A stretch of DNA of 64,000 nt. Origin: Azorinus chamasolen. Taxonomy: Eukaryota > Mollusca > Bivalvia > Cardiida > Solecurtidae. How positions within the stretch are numbered: position 1 is the stretch's first letter; the number at the start of each line of letters is the position of its first letter. Positions 49,401-56,729 of the stretch are shown piece by piece. Under the pieces are notes generated by a model that saw only the letters and a program-made list of their open reading frames with translations, searched no databases and was not told the origin of the DNA. Location: positions 50,799,090 to 50,863,089 of the forward strand of contig OY755237.1 in NCBI GenBank assembly GCA_963576725.1. The letters run 5' to 3'. Both the position numbers and the translations under genes were made by a program.

Positions 49401-52400
49401 TGTGCAAAGAGTTAAATATTTAGGAAAATAATAGGTATTTCTTAAATTAGATAATACCAACAATAGATTCATTTTAATACTTTTAATTAACTAAAAAATT
49501 GTCATTTTAGGAAAAAAATAGGCATTATGCTAGTTACCATATTTAGAATATTAAATATTAAGGAAACTATTAGGTATTTCTTAAATTTAAAAACATAACA
49601 AACAGTTTGAATCCAAATCACACACCACCTTATGCAGTGTCTGATCTGGAGCCAAACTGTTAGCAATGTGAAATACATCAAACTGTTCAGGATTTCGTGT
49701 ACATATGTATTGAAACCTTTCACAAAGCATCTCATCGGGATCAAAACTGCTTGAAACAGTCATAATTTAACAAGTTCCTTCACATAAACGTGTTTTCATG
49801 CATTTGCAAACAGTAGACCAAGATCAGATGGAATTTAACGGAATTTAATAGATATGTTTTTCCTTCATAACATTACTCAACATCTCATCAAGAATAGACG
49901 GATTTTAAGATATAAACTGCTGGAAACAGTCAATAAACAGGTTTTCACGCATTTGCAAAGTTTACCAGAGTAGACCAAGATCAGACAGACTTTAATAGAA
50001 TTTATTTTTTCGATTGCATCAAAGACAATATTTTAATATGACTTTGATTATGTGATTTATGTGATTTATACAATTACAAACAATACTAAGTGTCTATTAA
50101 TTAAGCAATCTGACTTAATTACATGTTATACTTAAATTACATTCAACCCTCAACTTTTTCCATCATCTTGTTTGAGTCATCAACTGTAATTATCAGTTTT
50201 CTGCATATATTTGTTCTCTTTCTATAGGTAGGCCAGTTCAAGCAACCTATAAAGCAATCAATTGATACTGACTATAGTCTAATGCATGATCCATTGAATT
50301 ACCTGTCTGGCTTGATTGTGGGACTTATTGGAATTTTGTCAACCAAAATGTGGGAGACATTGGAATAAACCGTTAACATTTTAGTTTCACAGGTCTTTGC
50401 ACAATGTTATGTTTGTTTCTGCAGTTAATTTATGTGATTGGAAAAAAATAGTTTCATTATGATCATTTATTCTAACAAATTTTATTATGCAACTCTTGTT
50501 TAATTGCATTTAGTTGAAATTTAGGTGTTTAATAATGTCTTTTCTCCTTGCTACTAATTGTATTTGTTTTAATTTGATTTTTAAAAAAAATAATGTCTTT
50601 AAGTTAATCAAAATTATTGTCGATCAATAATTAATGTTACTCAAAAAATTAGTAACTCTTCTCTATTTCAATTGTTAAAAAAACTAATGACCCTTTTAAT
50701 TGACTTATCATCAGATATTCACACCTAGAGCTAGAATTATTTCTAAACACCTAATAACCCCTTACCTGTTTGCTTTGACAAAAAATTATCTGGGACTACT
50801 CTGTTTGCTAATGCGTAAAAAATTATTTCCATAAAGAGAAGTTTTAGCTTTGATAAAACCTGTAAAATCAAATCTATATCTTGTCAAATGCAAACAGAGC
50901 AGACCCTGATCAGACAGCTTCTATAGCAGCCGTCTAATCTAGTCTACTCTTATTTTTAATGCGTAAAACACATTATTTTTGTGAAGAGAAGTTTTTGCTT
51001 TGATAAAAACTGTAGAATCAGATCTATATTCCATAGGTGTCGTTTGATCTGGGTCTACTCTGTTTGCTAATGCGTGAAAACAGCTTTATATGACGGAAAG
51101 GGTTAGAAGATTTTTAAAGATATTTTTATTGGTCATTTCACACAAAAACTGGCATTATGTACTGCCTAGCACTTTATTTGCCTATATACCTGGATCAAGG
51201 TATAATTGCATAGCTTTATTGACGTCATTTGAATTTCTCAAAGACCAGTTTTAGGCATTTTGAGCTAAGGCAAAAATGGCACAAGTTGTAAACAGTTTAG
51301 ATCTTGGTCAACCAGTCACTTGGTATTAGATCTGAATCCAGTTCAAGTTTATTCAGCAGTGAAAGGGTGAAAGCAGTGGACTAAGCTTCTTTCATCTGCT
51401 AGAAATGTTGTCCACTGAAAAATGTCAATATATTACTGTAACTCAGGTGAGCGATATAGGGCCAATGGCCCTCTTGTTTGTCATGATGATAACTCCTATA
51501 TGGCACATGCCATTTGAGTGAAACTTCATACATGGATTGATCATGATAAGAGAAAGTGTCATGCATAAGGTCCTGAACTCTGGCTTCAATAAATTGAGAG
51601 TTATTGCCCCTTGTACAATTGTTTAACGCTTTCTTGTCCGAACGATAACTCCTACATGACTCTTGCCATTGTATTGAAACGTTATACATGGATAGAGCAT
51701 GATGAGAGAAAGTGTCATGAACAAAGGTCATAACTCTGGCTTCAATACTTTTGGAGTTATTGCCCTTTGTTACATTTTTTGTCCGATCAATAACTCCTGT
51801 TCGACTGATGCTATTGGAATGACATTTATTTATGGAAAGAGCATGATGAAAGTAAGCGTCATGCACAAGAGGGGAGACATCCATTTTTGTGACAAAAACC
51901 TCTAGTTTCTTACAGGAATATTCACAGAGTACAGTATTAAAAATATTACTGTGTATGCATGTGACAATATGTAGTGGTCTGTCACTGTTAAACAAAACCT
52001 TGTAATTATGTTGCAGGCATATTGGAGGAGCTGGTAAACACCAAGCAAGTTGCTGGGACATTGGTAGGAGGCAGGCAGGATAAAGCCACGTATGTGCCAG
52101 ATATCTACACAAAGTCTCAGAATGAATGGGTCGACAGTTTTTACAAACAAAATGGATACTTAGGTAGGTAGTAATGGCTAGATAGCTCTTTACATAATAA
52201 GCAAACTAGCTATTAATTATATTTTAACCCTTTCCTCTATAAATACGCCTTTCTACGCCTTTGTAAAAGTTTTTTTTTTTTTAAACCATAAATGGTATCA
52301 AAATGGTTTCAAAACTCACAATTCTAAATTTTTCCTTTTCTCTAGTAAATGCCCCTTTTTGGGTAGATTTATTCAAAGAAGTTCGGTCTAAAAATAGCCT

Positions 52401-54717
52401 ATAAGGGAATGGGTTAAGTCATTGTCATCTGCAAAAAGTATTGTCTGCTACCATTCTCAATGTTAATTATGTCTCCCCCCATATTTATATGGGGGAGACA
52501 TATTGTTTTCGTGAGAGTTGTCTGTCTGTCCGTCTGTCCGTCCGTCTGTCCGTCTGTCTGTCACACTTTTTGTCCGGATGATAACTTCAATATGCCTGAT
52601 GCCAGTTGATTGAAACTTCATATATGGAAAGAGCATAATGAGAGGAAGTGTCATGCACAAGGTCCATAACTCTGGCTTCACTAATATTGGAGTTATTGCC
52701 CTTTGTAAAAAAAAATCACACTTTTTTGTCCGGACGATAACTCCTATATGGCTCATGCCATTGGATTGAAACTTCATATATGGAAAGATCATGACGAGAG
52801 GAAGTGTCATGCACAAGGTCCATAACTCTGGCTTCACTAATATTGGAGTTATTGCCCTTTGTAAAAAATATCATAATTTTTTGTCCGGACAATAACTTCA
52901 ATATGCCTGATGCCATTGGATTGAAACTTCATATATGGAAAGAGCATAATGAGAGGAAGTGTCATGCACAAGGTCCATAACTCTGGCTTCACTAATATTG
53001 GAGTTATTGCCCTTTGTAAAAAAATATCATAATTTTTTGTCCGGACAATAACTTCAATATGCCTGATGCCATTGGATTGAAACTTCATATATGGAAAGAT
53101 CATAACGAGAGGAAGTGTCATGCAGAAGGTACATAACTCTGGCTTCACTAATATAGGAGTTATTGCCCTTTGTAAAAAAATCACACTTTTTTGTCCGGAC
53201 GATAACTTCTATATGGCTCATGCCATTGGATTGAAACTTCATATATGGAAAGATCATAACGAGAGGAAGTGTCATGCACAAGGTCCATAACTCTGGCTTC
53301 ACTAATATTGGAGTTATTGCCCTTTGTAAAAAAAATCACACTTTTTTGTCCGGACGATAACTTCTATATGGCTCATGCCATTGGATTGAAACTTCATATA
53401 TGGAAAGATCATAACGAGAGGAAGTGTCATGCACAAGGTCCATAACTCTGGCTTCACTAATATTGGAGTTATTGCCCTTTGTAAAAACAATCACAATTTT
53501 TTGTCCAGATGATTACTCCTATGTGACACATGCCATTGGAGTGAAACTTCATACATGGAACGATCATAATAAGAGAAAGTGTCATGCATAAGATCCTTAA
53601 CTCGAGCTTCAATAAATTTAGAGTTATTGCCCCTTGTACATTTGTTTAATTCTTTCTTGTCCGGACGATAACTCCTACATGGCTCTTGCCATCGTATTGA
53701 AACTTCATACATGGAAAGAGCATGATGAGAGAAAGTGTCATGAACAAGGGCCATAATTCTGGCTTCAATACTTTTGGAGTTATTGCCCTTTGTTACATTT
53801 TTTTGGCCGATCAATAACTCCTGTTCGACTGATGCTATTGGAATGACATTTATTTTTGGAAAGAGCATGATGAAAGTAAGTGTCATGCACAAGGGCCATA
53901 AATCTGGTATCAGTATTTTTGGAGTTATTAGCTGTTATCATTTTCTTCTTGAAAAATGTAGTGTGGAAAACGCATAATGAGGGGAAGTATCATTCATCAA
54001 GACCATAACATTTTTAGTGATTTCCCTTTACATATTGTTTTTATTAGAGGGGAGACATCCGTTTTTTTGACAAAAACCTCTAGTTTGTCTTTCATTTCTC
54101 CAAAAAATACAATCAAAGTGGTAACACAATATTTCATTAGGATCCCAATTGTTTGCATAGGTTAACACAAATTGGCTGCCACTGTTCCTGAAACAGTTTT
54201 GACTCTTCACTCCATGACTTTTAATATCTTATCAAGCAAAGAAGACTCAGCACAGACGGCTGCTGTAATAGCCATCTGATCTGGGTCTGCTCTAATTGCT
54301 TATGAAATAATAAAGATATCATTCTAAATGTTCTGCCATAGCTATAACATTCCTGTGTTCATATAAAAATTCAGCTCATTAGTATTCATAATAATAGTCA
54401 TTGTTTCTTACCTGAATATTCATGGAGTAAAGGGCTAACCTGTTCGAGACAACTGATCAGGGTATTTATACAGTCATTATTTTGCACATGAATATTCGCA
54501 GAATAAAAGTTTAAATATCAGTGATATTCTGCTATTTTCAGAATATGATGCCTTGCTGAGGTTGGGTATATCAGATCCGAAAGCTTTCATCAAGAAGCGT
54601 TATAAGTCTGAGGCTCTGGTGTATCTGAGTACATGTGTAGCAGGCTCGGCCATTCAGGACCAGATTGAGGCCAGTGTGGATGAGGCCCTGTCATCAGGCT
54701 CATGGGTCAACATAATG
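28887..54717 (+). CDS. UFL1: UFL1 (E3 UFM1-protein ligase 1), six internal exons, partial
   Basis: UFL1 transfers the ubiquitin-like modifier UFM1 to substrates such as ribosomal protein RPL26 at the ER, working with DDRGK1 and CDK5RAP3. The exons here are 28887-29010, 33267-33381, 33953-34083, 39322-39380, 52017-52163 and 54542-54717. Together they encode a continuous stretch matching roughly residues 75-310 of the ~795-residue animal protein, with conserved blocks [54 protein letters not shown] and [14 protein letters not shown]. All boundaries are AG/GT and phases are consistent across every join. This is the winged-helix-rich N-terminal half. I did not find the first exon(s) (expected before 28887) or the C-terminal exons (expected after 54717). 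Introns are 4.3, 0.57, 5.2, 12.6 and 2.4 kb and full of mobile elements. Identification rests on remembered family sequence. Confidence 0.9.
29120..29395. repeat. O-family MITE, degenerate
   Basis: The central palindrome GCAAACAGAGTAGACCCAAA...GATCTGCTCTGTTTGC is at 29174-29242, followed by the GATTCTACAGTTTCAGCCAT and AATATTCATCATGTG blocks shared with 35864-36099 and 46880-47118. It lies in UFL1 intron a-b. Confidence 0.6.
29586..32873 (+). mobile_element. HINE-like element, family B (copy B2), split by element C
   Basis: TATGTCTCCCCCATTTATGG / GGGGAGACATATTG 5' palindrome, (TCTG)n at 29633-29663, seven ~140-bp units like those of B0. The 3' end has GGGGGAGACATCTGTTTTTG, the TGTgacAAAAACA hairpin and CTCTAG. 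Own sequence is 29586-30693 and 32720-32873. Confidence 0.75.
30694..32719 (+). mobile_element. HINE-like element, family C, with alternating-unit tandem array
   Basis: 5' TTTTTATACGCCCACC / GGTGGTCGTATATTG palindrome, (GTCC/GTTC)n, and ten units starting GTTTGTCCGCTGTTTTCTGG. 3' GTGGGCATATTATG, the hairpin GTACCgtatgcGGTAC and TCTTGTTTTT. Units alternate between ~157 and ~168 bp: one type begins ATATGCAAATAG, the other ATGCAAATACATGCAAATAG. Nested in B2, in a T-run. Confidence 0.75.
33180..33240 (+). mobile_element. HINE-like element, family X, 3' fragment
   Basis: GTAGGTGACACATCTGTTCC with the hairpin TGTTCctttGAACA and TGTTTGTT parallels the 3' end of the copy at 44655-44910. It ends 26 bp before a UFL1 exon. 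Confidence 0.5.
33267..33381 (+). CDS. UFL1: UFL1 exon b
   Basis: Acceptor TGATACAG, donor GAG|GTGTGT. It encodes [38 protein letters not shown]. It begins in phase 2, matching exon a, and ends in phase 0. It aligns with YLDRLAEEVND...YDLP in vertebrate UFL1. Confidence 0.92.
33630..33836. repeat. S-family MITE (copy S3), complete
   Basis: TTAACCCATTCCTCCATAAA to AGGAATGGGTTAA, 207 bp, TTAA at both ends, central TTGATAAATAGAGCATTTGC palindrome. It lies in UFL1 intron b-c. Confidence 0.75.
33953..34083 (+). CDS. UFL1: UFL1 exon c
   Basis: Acceptor TTGGTTACAG, donor AG|GTAAGA. It encodes [43 protein letters not shown] plus two bases of Arg. The ARIRGAFSA block is diagnostic for UFL1. Confidence 0.93.
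34100..34459 (+). mobile_element. HINE-like element, family H (copy H2)
   Basis: TGCTCCACTTTTTCAAAAAG ... GTCATGACCCTCTCGTCGG, one and a half units, then AAAGTGGAGCTCGCTGTCTG, the GCTGTCtgcgGACAGC hairpin and TCTTGTTT. It begins 16 bp after the UFL1 exon c donor. Confidence 0.7.
34497..35733 (+). mobile_element. HINE-like element, family G
   Basis: 5' TTTTTAGCTCGACTATTCGA / GAATAGTGGAGC palindrome, GCGTCGGCGTCCGCG tract. About six units of ~160 bp carry GGTTAAGGTTTTTGTTAAAG and TTTGACAGAATTATGGCC. 3' GAATAGTCGAGC, the hairpin GCTGTCctgtGACAGC and TCTTGTTT. A fragment of this array recurs at 55945-56640 inside family F. Confidence 0.75.
35864..36099. repeat. O-family MITE
   Basis: TTAACCCTTTATATTATAGA to GAGGTACAGGGTTAA with central GCAAACAAAGCAGACC...TCTGTTCTGTTTGC. 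A more degraded palindrome of the same kind lies just before, at 35745-35860. Confidence 0.65.
36106..36684. mobile_element. MITE with long terminal inverted repeats (label Z)
   Basis: CTGTCCATTTCAATTTACTT at left pairs with AAGT/AAATAAATTGAAATGGACAG at right. The pairing resumes further in (CATCGTTTTTCAGGAACTC at 36207; GAGTTCCTGAAAAACGATG at 36574), giving arms of more than 100 bp with an interruption. The inside is non-coding and includes TGACGTC motifs. A family-A element follows within 7 bp. Confidence 0.7.
36691..38510 (+). mobile_element. HINE-like element, family A (copy A4)
   Basis: AGCTCACCAGAGCACAAAGT 5' palindrome at 36696-36729, (CGTCGTC)n, ten or eleven ~165-bp units. 3' GGTGAGCGCTTCAGGGCCAT hairpin and TCTTGTTT. 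The 161-codon open frame at 37118-37603 and its antisense are array by-products with repeating peptide text. It lies in UFL1 intron c-d. Confidence 0.75.
38540..38705. repeat. O-family MITE fragment
   Basis: TCATGAATATTCATGTAAGA ... ATTAGCAAACAGAGCAGACC, cut off at the palindrome centre. Confidence 0.5.
38775..39024. repeat. P-family MITE (copy P2), complete
   Basis: A 250-bp element with TTAA at both ends (TTAACCCTTCGCTTGC / GCAAGCGAAGGGTTAA). The central palindrome is GATGAGACAGCTCCTGCAGG... at 38831-38865. It serves as the uninterrupted reference for P1 (17358-21725). Confidence 0.8.
39032..39280. repeat. O-family MITE, complete
   Basis: TTAAACCTTTCCCTTCCCAG to GGGGGAAAGGGTTAA, TTAA at both ends, 249 bp. 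Palindrome CAAACAGAGTAGACCCTGAT... at 39175-39241. It ends 42 bp before a UFL1 exon. Confidence 0.75.
39322..39380 (+). CDS. UFL1: UFL1 exon d
   Basis: Acceptor GTTTTTCTAG, donor A|GTAAGT. The 59-bp exon encodes (R)[19 protein letters not shown] plus one base. The phase joins exon c (Arg) and exon e (Ser). It is less conserved than its neighbours but has the right length and frame for the vertebrate ...TRPTAV...LLYSVLEEL region. Confidence 0.85.
39712..41175. mobile_element. hAT-like DNA transposon derivative
   Basis: Terminal inverted repeat CAGGGCTGGAAAATT at both ends (39712-39726, 41161-41175), with subterminal ACTCGTCC/GGACGAGT repeats next to each. The element is 1.46 kb. It contains only the N-terminal piece of a transposase (39905-40265, minus strand), so it looks internally deleted. 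The 8-bp flanks (CTTAACAG, TAACCCAT) are not clear duplications. It lies in UFL1 intron d-e. Confidence 0.65.
39905..40265 (-). pseudogene. hAT transposase N-terminal fragment (TTF-type zinc finger, ZNF862-like)
   Basis: On the minus strand the frame reads [20 protein letters not shown] and [14 protein letters not shown]. It shifts near 40120 to [15 protein letters not shown] and [20 protein letters not shown]. This order (W..FPW, FCxxC, LKxH...H, then a KLFxxAYYxA segment) is that of hAT-derived ZNF862/C17orf113-like proteins. The NFR-containing middle is damaged by the frameshift and no DDE domain follows. Confidence 0.6.
41176..41395. repeat. S-family MITE (copy S4)
   Basis: TAACCCATTACCTCATAGGT to GGAGGAAAGGGTTAA. 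It abuts the hAT element exactly at 41175/41176, so the hAT may have inserted at its edge. Sequence from 41396 to 41689 has a (TCTG)n tract (41522-41540) and GC-rich inverted bits (CGGGAGAGTCCCG; GGGAGAAGAGTTCTCCC) without a clear identity. Confidence 0.6.
41690..43158 (+). mobile_element. HINE-like element, family M
   Basis: 5' CCCCCACCGCATAGCGGAGG palindrome, (TCCG)n interrupted by E2. About six ~165-bp units carry GTGTCCGCTCCATATCTTCT, TTGAAGGATTTTCATAAAAC and GGCTCAAGGTCAAGGTCACA. 3' GTGGGGGATATAG, the GTCCtttGGAC hairpin and TGCCTTGTT. Open frames 42615-43321 are by-products. Confidence 0.7.
41771..42023 (+). mobile_element. MITE family E (copy E2)
   Basis: CACTCACCAAAGGGTAGTTG to CAACTACCCATTTGTTAGCA, with AGGGTTAGGGTTAG at 41899-41912. 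It sits inside the (TCCG)n tract of family M with the same flanks as E1. Confidence 0.7.
43159..44559. other. No gene; purine-rich degenerate repeat at 44090-44300
   Basis: 43159-44080 is AT-rich without recognisable features. 44090-44300 is dominated by GGAATAGAAAGGAATAGTAA-like words, a degenerate purine-rich simple repeat. 44301-44559 is non-coding. Confidence 0.5.
44560..44635 (+). mobile_element. Family V, 3' fragment
   Basis: AGTAGGGGTATTCCATCACC with the hairpin ATCACCattaGTGAT and AGTTCTAG, like the end of V1 at 4194. Confidence 0.6.
44655..44910 (+). mobile_element. HINE-like element, family X
   Basis: TTTTTGTGTCACCTGCCGAG ... GGCAGTGTGTCAC at the 5' side. 3' GCGAGCAGGTGACACATGTG, the hairpin GTGTTCctccGAACAC and TCTTGT. 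At 255 bp it is a short member without an array. Confidence 0.65.
46001..46227. repeat. S-family MITE (copy S5), complete
   Basis: AACCCATTCCCACTTAGGCT to GCGGGAATGGGTTAA, with the central GAGCATTTGCTCCTGTGGAG / CAAATGCTC palindrome. It is inserted in T1. Confidence 0.75.
46427..46478. repeat. (CTAT)n microsatellite
   Basis: About 13 CTAT units with one CTAC, followed by a short (CTTT)n. Confidence 0.85.
46646..46725. repeat. 27-bp tandem triplication
   Basis: CTTTAGTTTAGCCAGATGAG + ATGATCA three times in a row, the last with one change (GATCAGATGATC). Confidence 0.85.
46880..47250. repeat. O-family MITE plus a second fragment
   Basis: 46880-47118: TCTTTCCTTCATATAAATGC, core GTAGACCCAGATCAGACTGT / TCCTATAGG..., then ATGATGTCATTATTTCTTAC and AAAGGGTTC. 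A second, half copy follows to 47250. Confidence 0.6.
47275..47510 (+). mobile_element. MITE family E (copy E3), 5'-truncated
   Basis: CTTTTTCTAACTAGTCCCAC to ACTACCCATTTGTTAGCAT, with AGGGTTAGGGTTAGGGTTAG at 47379-47398. The first ~25 bp of the element and the host (TCTG) tract on that side are missing. The right flank is (TCCG)n as in E1 and E2. Confidence 0.65.
47999..51479 (+). mobile_element. HINE-like element, family D (copy D1), long form
   Basis: 5' TTTTTAGCTCACCTGAGCCG / GGCTCAAGGTGAGC palindrome, (GTCC)n, then about three ~180-bp units (48100-48560) with TCAAATGACTTCTTCTCCTA and GACCCCCGGGCAAAAAATGG. 3' GGTGAGCGATATAGGGCCAA, the hairpin AGGGCCaatGGCCCT and CTTGTTT. In between, 48587-51400 holds a block shared with D2 (TTCCTCACAGTTATTTCCCT... 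48590-48760), an O-type MITE (about 48713-48876), several AAACAGTTTGGATCC-type palindromes (48949-49045, 49300-49360, 49600-49665), O-type pieces (50760-51110) and AT-rich sequence with no gene. Confidence 0.65.
49281..49300. repeat. Poly-C tract (20 C)
   Basis: A homopolymer beside a TTTGCATCCTGATGAGAC palindromic piece. Its true length is uncertain. Confidence 0.8.
52017..52163 (+). CDS. UFL1: UFL1 exon e
   Basis: Acceptor ATGTTGCAG, donor TTAG|GTAGGT. It encodes (S)[20 protein letters not shown] and [20 protein letters not shown], then FYKQNGYL. The [14 protein letters not shown]...WVDSF.QNGYLE run is nearly identical to vertebrate UFL1. An antisense 237-codon open frame (51399-52112) across it is a by-product. 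Confidence 0.95.
52224..52417. repeat. S-family MITE (copy S6)
   Basis: TTAACCCTTTCCTCTATAAA to AAGGGAATGGGTTAA, with TTAA at both ends; the middle palindrome is reduced. UFL1 intron e-f. Confidence 0.7.
52467..54084 (+). mobile_element. HINE-like element, family B (copy B3), complete
   Basis: TATGTCTCCCCCCATATTTA / GGGGGAGACATA palindrome (52469-52503), (TCTG/TCCG)n at 52520-52562, nine or ten ~147-bp units as in B1. 3' GGGGAGACATCCG, GTTTTTTTgacAAAAAC and CTCTAG. Very similar to B1. Minus-strand open frames (52463-53892) are array by-products. Confidence 0.75.
54230..54440. repeat. O-family MITE, degenerate
   Basis: GCAAAGAAGACTCAGCACAG ... GATCTGGGTCTGCTCTAATTGC core, then CATTCTAAATGTTCTGCCAT and ATGAATATTCGTAAAGGGCTAA-like end. 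It lies 100 bp before UFL1 exon f. Confidence 0.55.
54542..54717 (+). CDS. UFL1: UFL1 exon f (last found)
   Basis: Acceptor GCTATTTTCAG, donor ATG|GTAGGG. It encodes (E)[20 protein letters not shown] and [20 protein letters not shown], then [18 protein letters not shown]. It matches FDALSRLGI.DA..YIKKRYK...VEASVEEAISSGTWVDI. The next exon (expected to start near a PLLPTSL-like segment) was not found before 64000. Confidence 0.93.
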
Positions 54718-55492
54718 GTAGGGTTTGGTTGGACTGATGAAAAGTCAAATTTGTATTAGAAAGCCTTATATTTTTTATAAAGAAGAAACATGTTTGTTGT
54801 GTTTTAACCCTATGCATGCTAGCATCCAATGTGTGAATAGCCTTGCATGCAGTTTGGATCCAGACTGTTCGACACTATGATCATGAATTTTGATAAACAA
54901 TGAAAATACCAATCAAGGATGACAATTACTTAGCAAAGTGTTAACCCTTTCCCTCATATATACACCTTTTCAAACATTTTGCAAACAGAGGGAGTCATTA
55001 TTTCTGAAAGAAGTATTCCTGGAGTGAAGGGCTAACATTGACACCTCCTGTAGGAGCCGTCTGATCAGGGTCTGCTCTGTTTGCTTATGGAATAATATAG
55101 ATAGGAGTCAGCAATTATTCTGTGTACATAATTCAAATGTAAGTTGCCTAATTTTGTGAACAATAAATATTTGTTAATTGTTAAATAATATTGTCATCTT
55201 GTACAATTCTCAATCAATATCTTTAATTCTCAAACTATTATCTGGTCAAAAATGAGTTGGCCCAGTATTATCAGTTTATGTTAACCCTTTACTCTCTGAA
55301 TATTCATGTAAGAAATAATGACATCATAAATATTCATTAGATTAACTTTGATGTCACATGTACACATGAATTTTTGACCATGGAAAAGCTGTAGAATCAT
55401 TGTCAGCAAACAGAGCAGATCCTGATCAGATGACTCCAATAGGAGACATCTGAACTAGGTCTACTCTGTTTGCAAGGGCATAAAAAGACATA
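54718..55492. repeat. Fragments of O- and R-type palindromic elements
   Basis: 54810-54870 carries TGCATGCAGTTTGGATCCAG (R type). 54940-55095 and 55275-55480 carry O-type cores (GCAAACAGAG...; GGTCTACTCTGTTTGC) with AACCCTTT ends. No coding sequence is seen, so the UFL1 intron continues. Confidence 0.5.
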
Positions 55493-56707
55493 TTTATTAT
55501 ACCCCAAACAACGAAATACTGGAACAGGTTGTCCGTCTGTCCGTCCGTCTGTCTGTCCATCCGTCTGTCCATCTGGCTGTCTGTCCATCTGTAACATCTC
55601 TAACTCAAGTTCCACTTGGTGGATCCTTCTCAAATTTAACCACAATGTTTATCTAGACATGCTACAGTAACCTGCCAATTCTCGATTGTTTATCCAAGGT
55701 CAAGGTCACACAATTGGAAGAATTTGCGTTTAGCAAAGATGTTAACCTCTCTGTCTGTCTGTAACATCTCTAACTCAAGTTCCGCTTGGTGGATCATTCC
55801 CAAATGTAACCACAATGTTCATCTAGACATGCTACAACCAAGTCCCGGTTCGTTTATCCAAGGTCAAGGTCGCACATTTGGACTTAGAATTTGCGTTTAT
55901 GCATTTGCGTTAAGCAAAAATGTTAACCTCAATGTACGTGGAACACATTTTTGTAAGTCCACTTATTTACATAACACTTTATGATAAAGCTTTGAAACTT
56001 GGAACACTTGTTCACCGTTACAGCCTCCACCTGTAGGCAAGAGTATGTAACTCTGTCAAACATTTTGTCCGAATTATGCCCCTTTTTAAATTAGAATTTT
56101 TGTTTAAGGGTTTTGTTAAAGTCCATTTATTTACATAACCCTTTGAGATAAAGCTTTTAAACTTGGAACACTTGTTCACCATCACAAGCTTCACATGTAG
56201 ACAAGAGTACATAACTCTGTCAAGCATTTTGACAGAATTATGCCCCTTTTTAATTTAGAAATTTTGGTTAACGTTTTGGCTAAAGTCCACTTATTTACAT
56301 AACCTTTTGAGATAAAGCTTTTAACCTTGGAACACTTGTTCACCTTCATAAGCTTCACCTGTAGGCAAGAGTACATAACTCTGCCCAACATTTTGACAGA
56401 ATTATGCCCCCTTTTAACTTAGAAATTTTGGTTAAGGTTTTGGTTAAAGTGCACTTATCTACATAACCCTTTCAGATTAAGCTTTTAAACTTTGAACACT
56501 TGTTCACTATCTCAAGCTTCACCTGTACACAAGCATTTAGACACAATTATGGCCCTATTTTAATTTAGAATTTTTGGTTAAGTTTTTTTTGTTATAAAGT
56601 ACACCTATTTACAACCTTGAAACTTGGTCGCAAAATTGGACTTAACCCCAGTTTAGGTTGAACAAGACCTCGACGGGCGTATATTGTGCCCACTGGCACT
56701 CTTGTTT
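55493..56707 (+). mobile_element. HINE-like element, family F, chimeric
   Basis: 5' TTATTATACCCCAAACAACG and (TCTG/TCCG)n. Two ~200-bp units carry ACATCTCTAACTCAAGTTCC and CCAAGGTCAAGGTCACA. From 55945 a family-G-type array follows (GTCCACTTATTTACATAA, TTTGACAGAATTATGCCCC). 3' GGGCGTATATTGTGCCC, the hairpin GTGCCcactGGCAC and TCTTGTTT. The two array types in one element suggest recombination between families. Confidence 0.6.
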
Positions 56708-56729
56708 AGGGTAACCCTTTGAAATTTGG

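Larger units (their letters stand above)
47253..51906 (+). mobile_element. HINE-like element, family B (copy B5), split by E3 and by D1
   Basis: TTATGTCTCCCCCATATTTA at 47254, then MITE E3, then B-type units (47515-47998). Element D1 is inserted in a T-run (CACACTTTTT|TGTC...). B-type units resume at 51480 and end with AAGAGGGGAGACATCCATTT, the GTTTTTGTgacAAAAAC-type hairpin and CTCTAG at 51905. It lies in UFL1 intron d-e and ends 110 bp before exon e. Confidence 0.7.

Noticed and set aside
51399..52112. 237-codon minus-strand open frame
   Set aside because: It runs across family B units, the end of D1 and antisense to a UFL1 exon; the peptide has B-array text and no family features.
52463..53892. 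Several minus-strand open frames of 66-133 codons
   Set aside because: They repeat the same peptide ([11 protein letters not shown]...) once per 147-bp unit of element B3, so they are array by-products.
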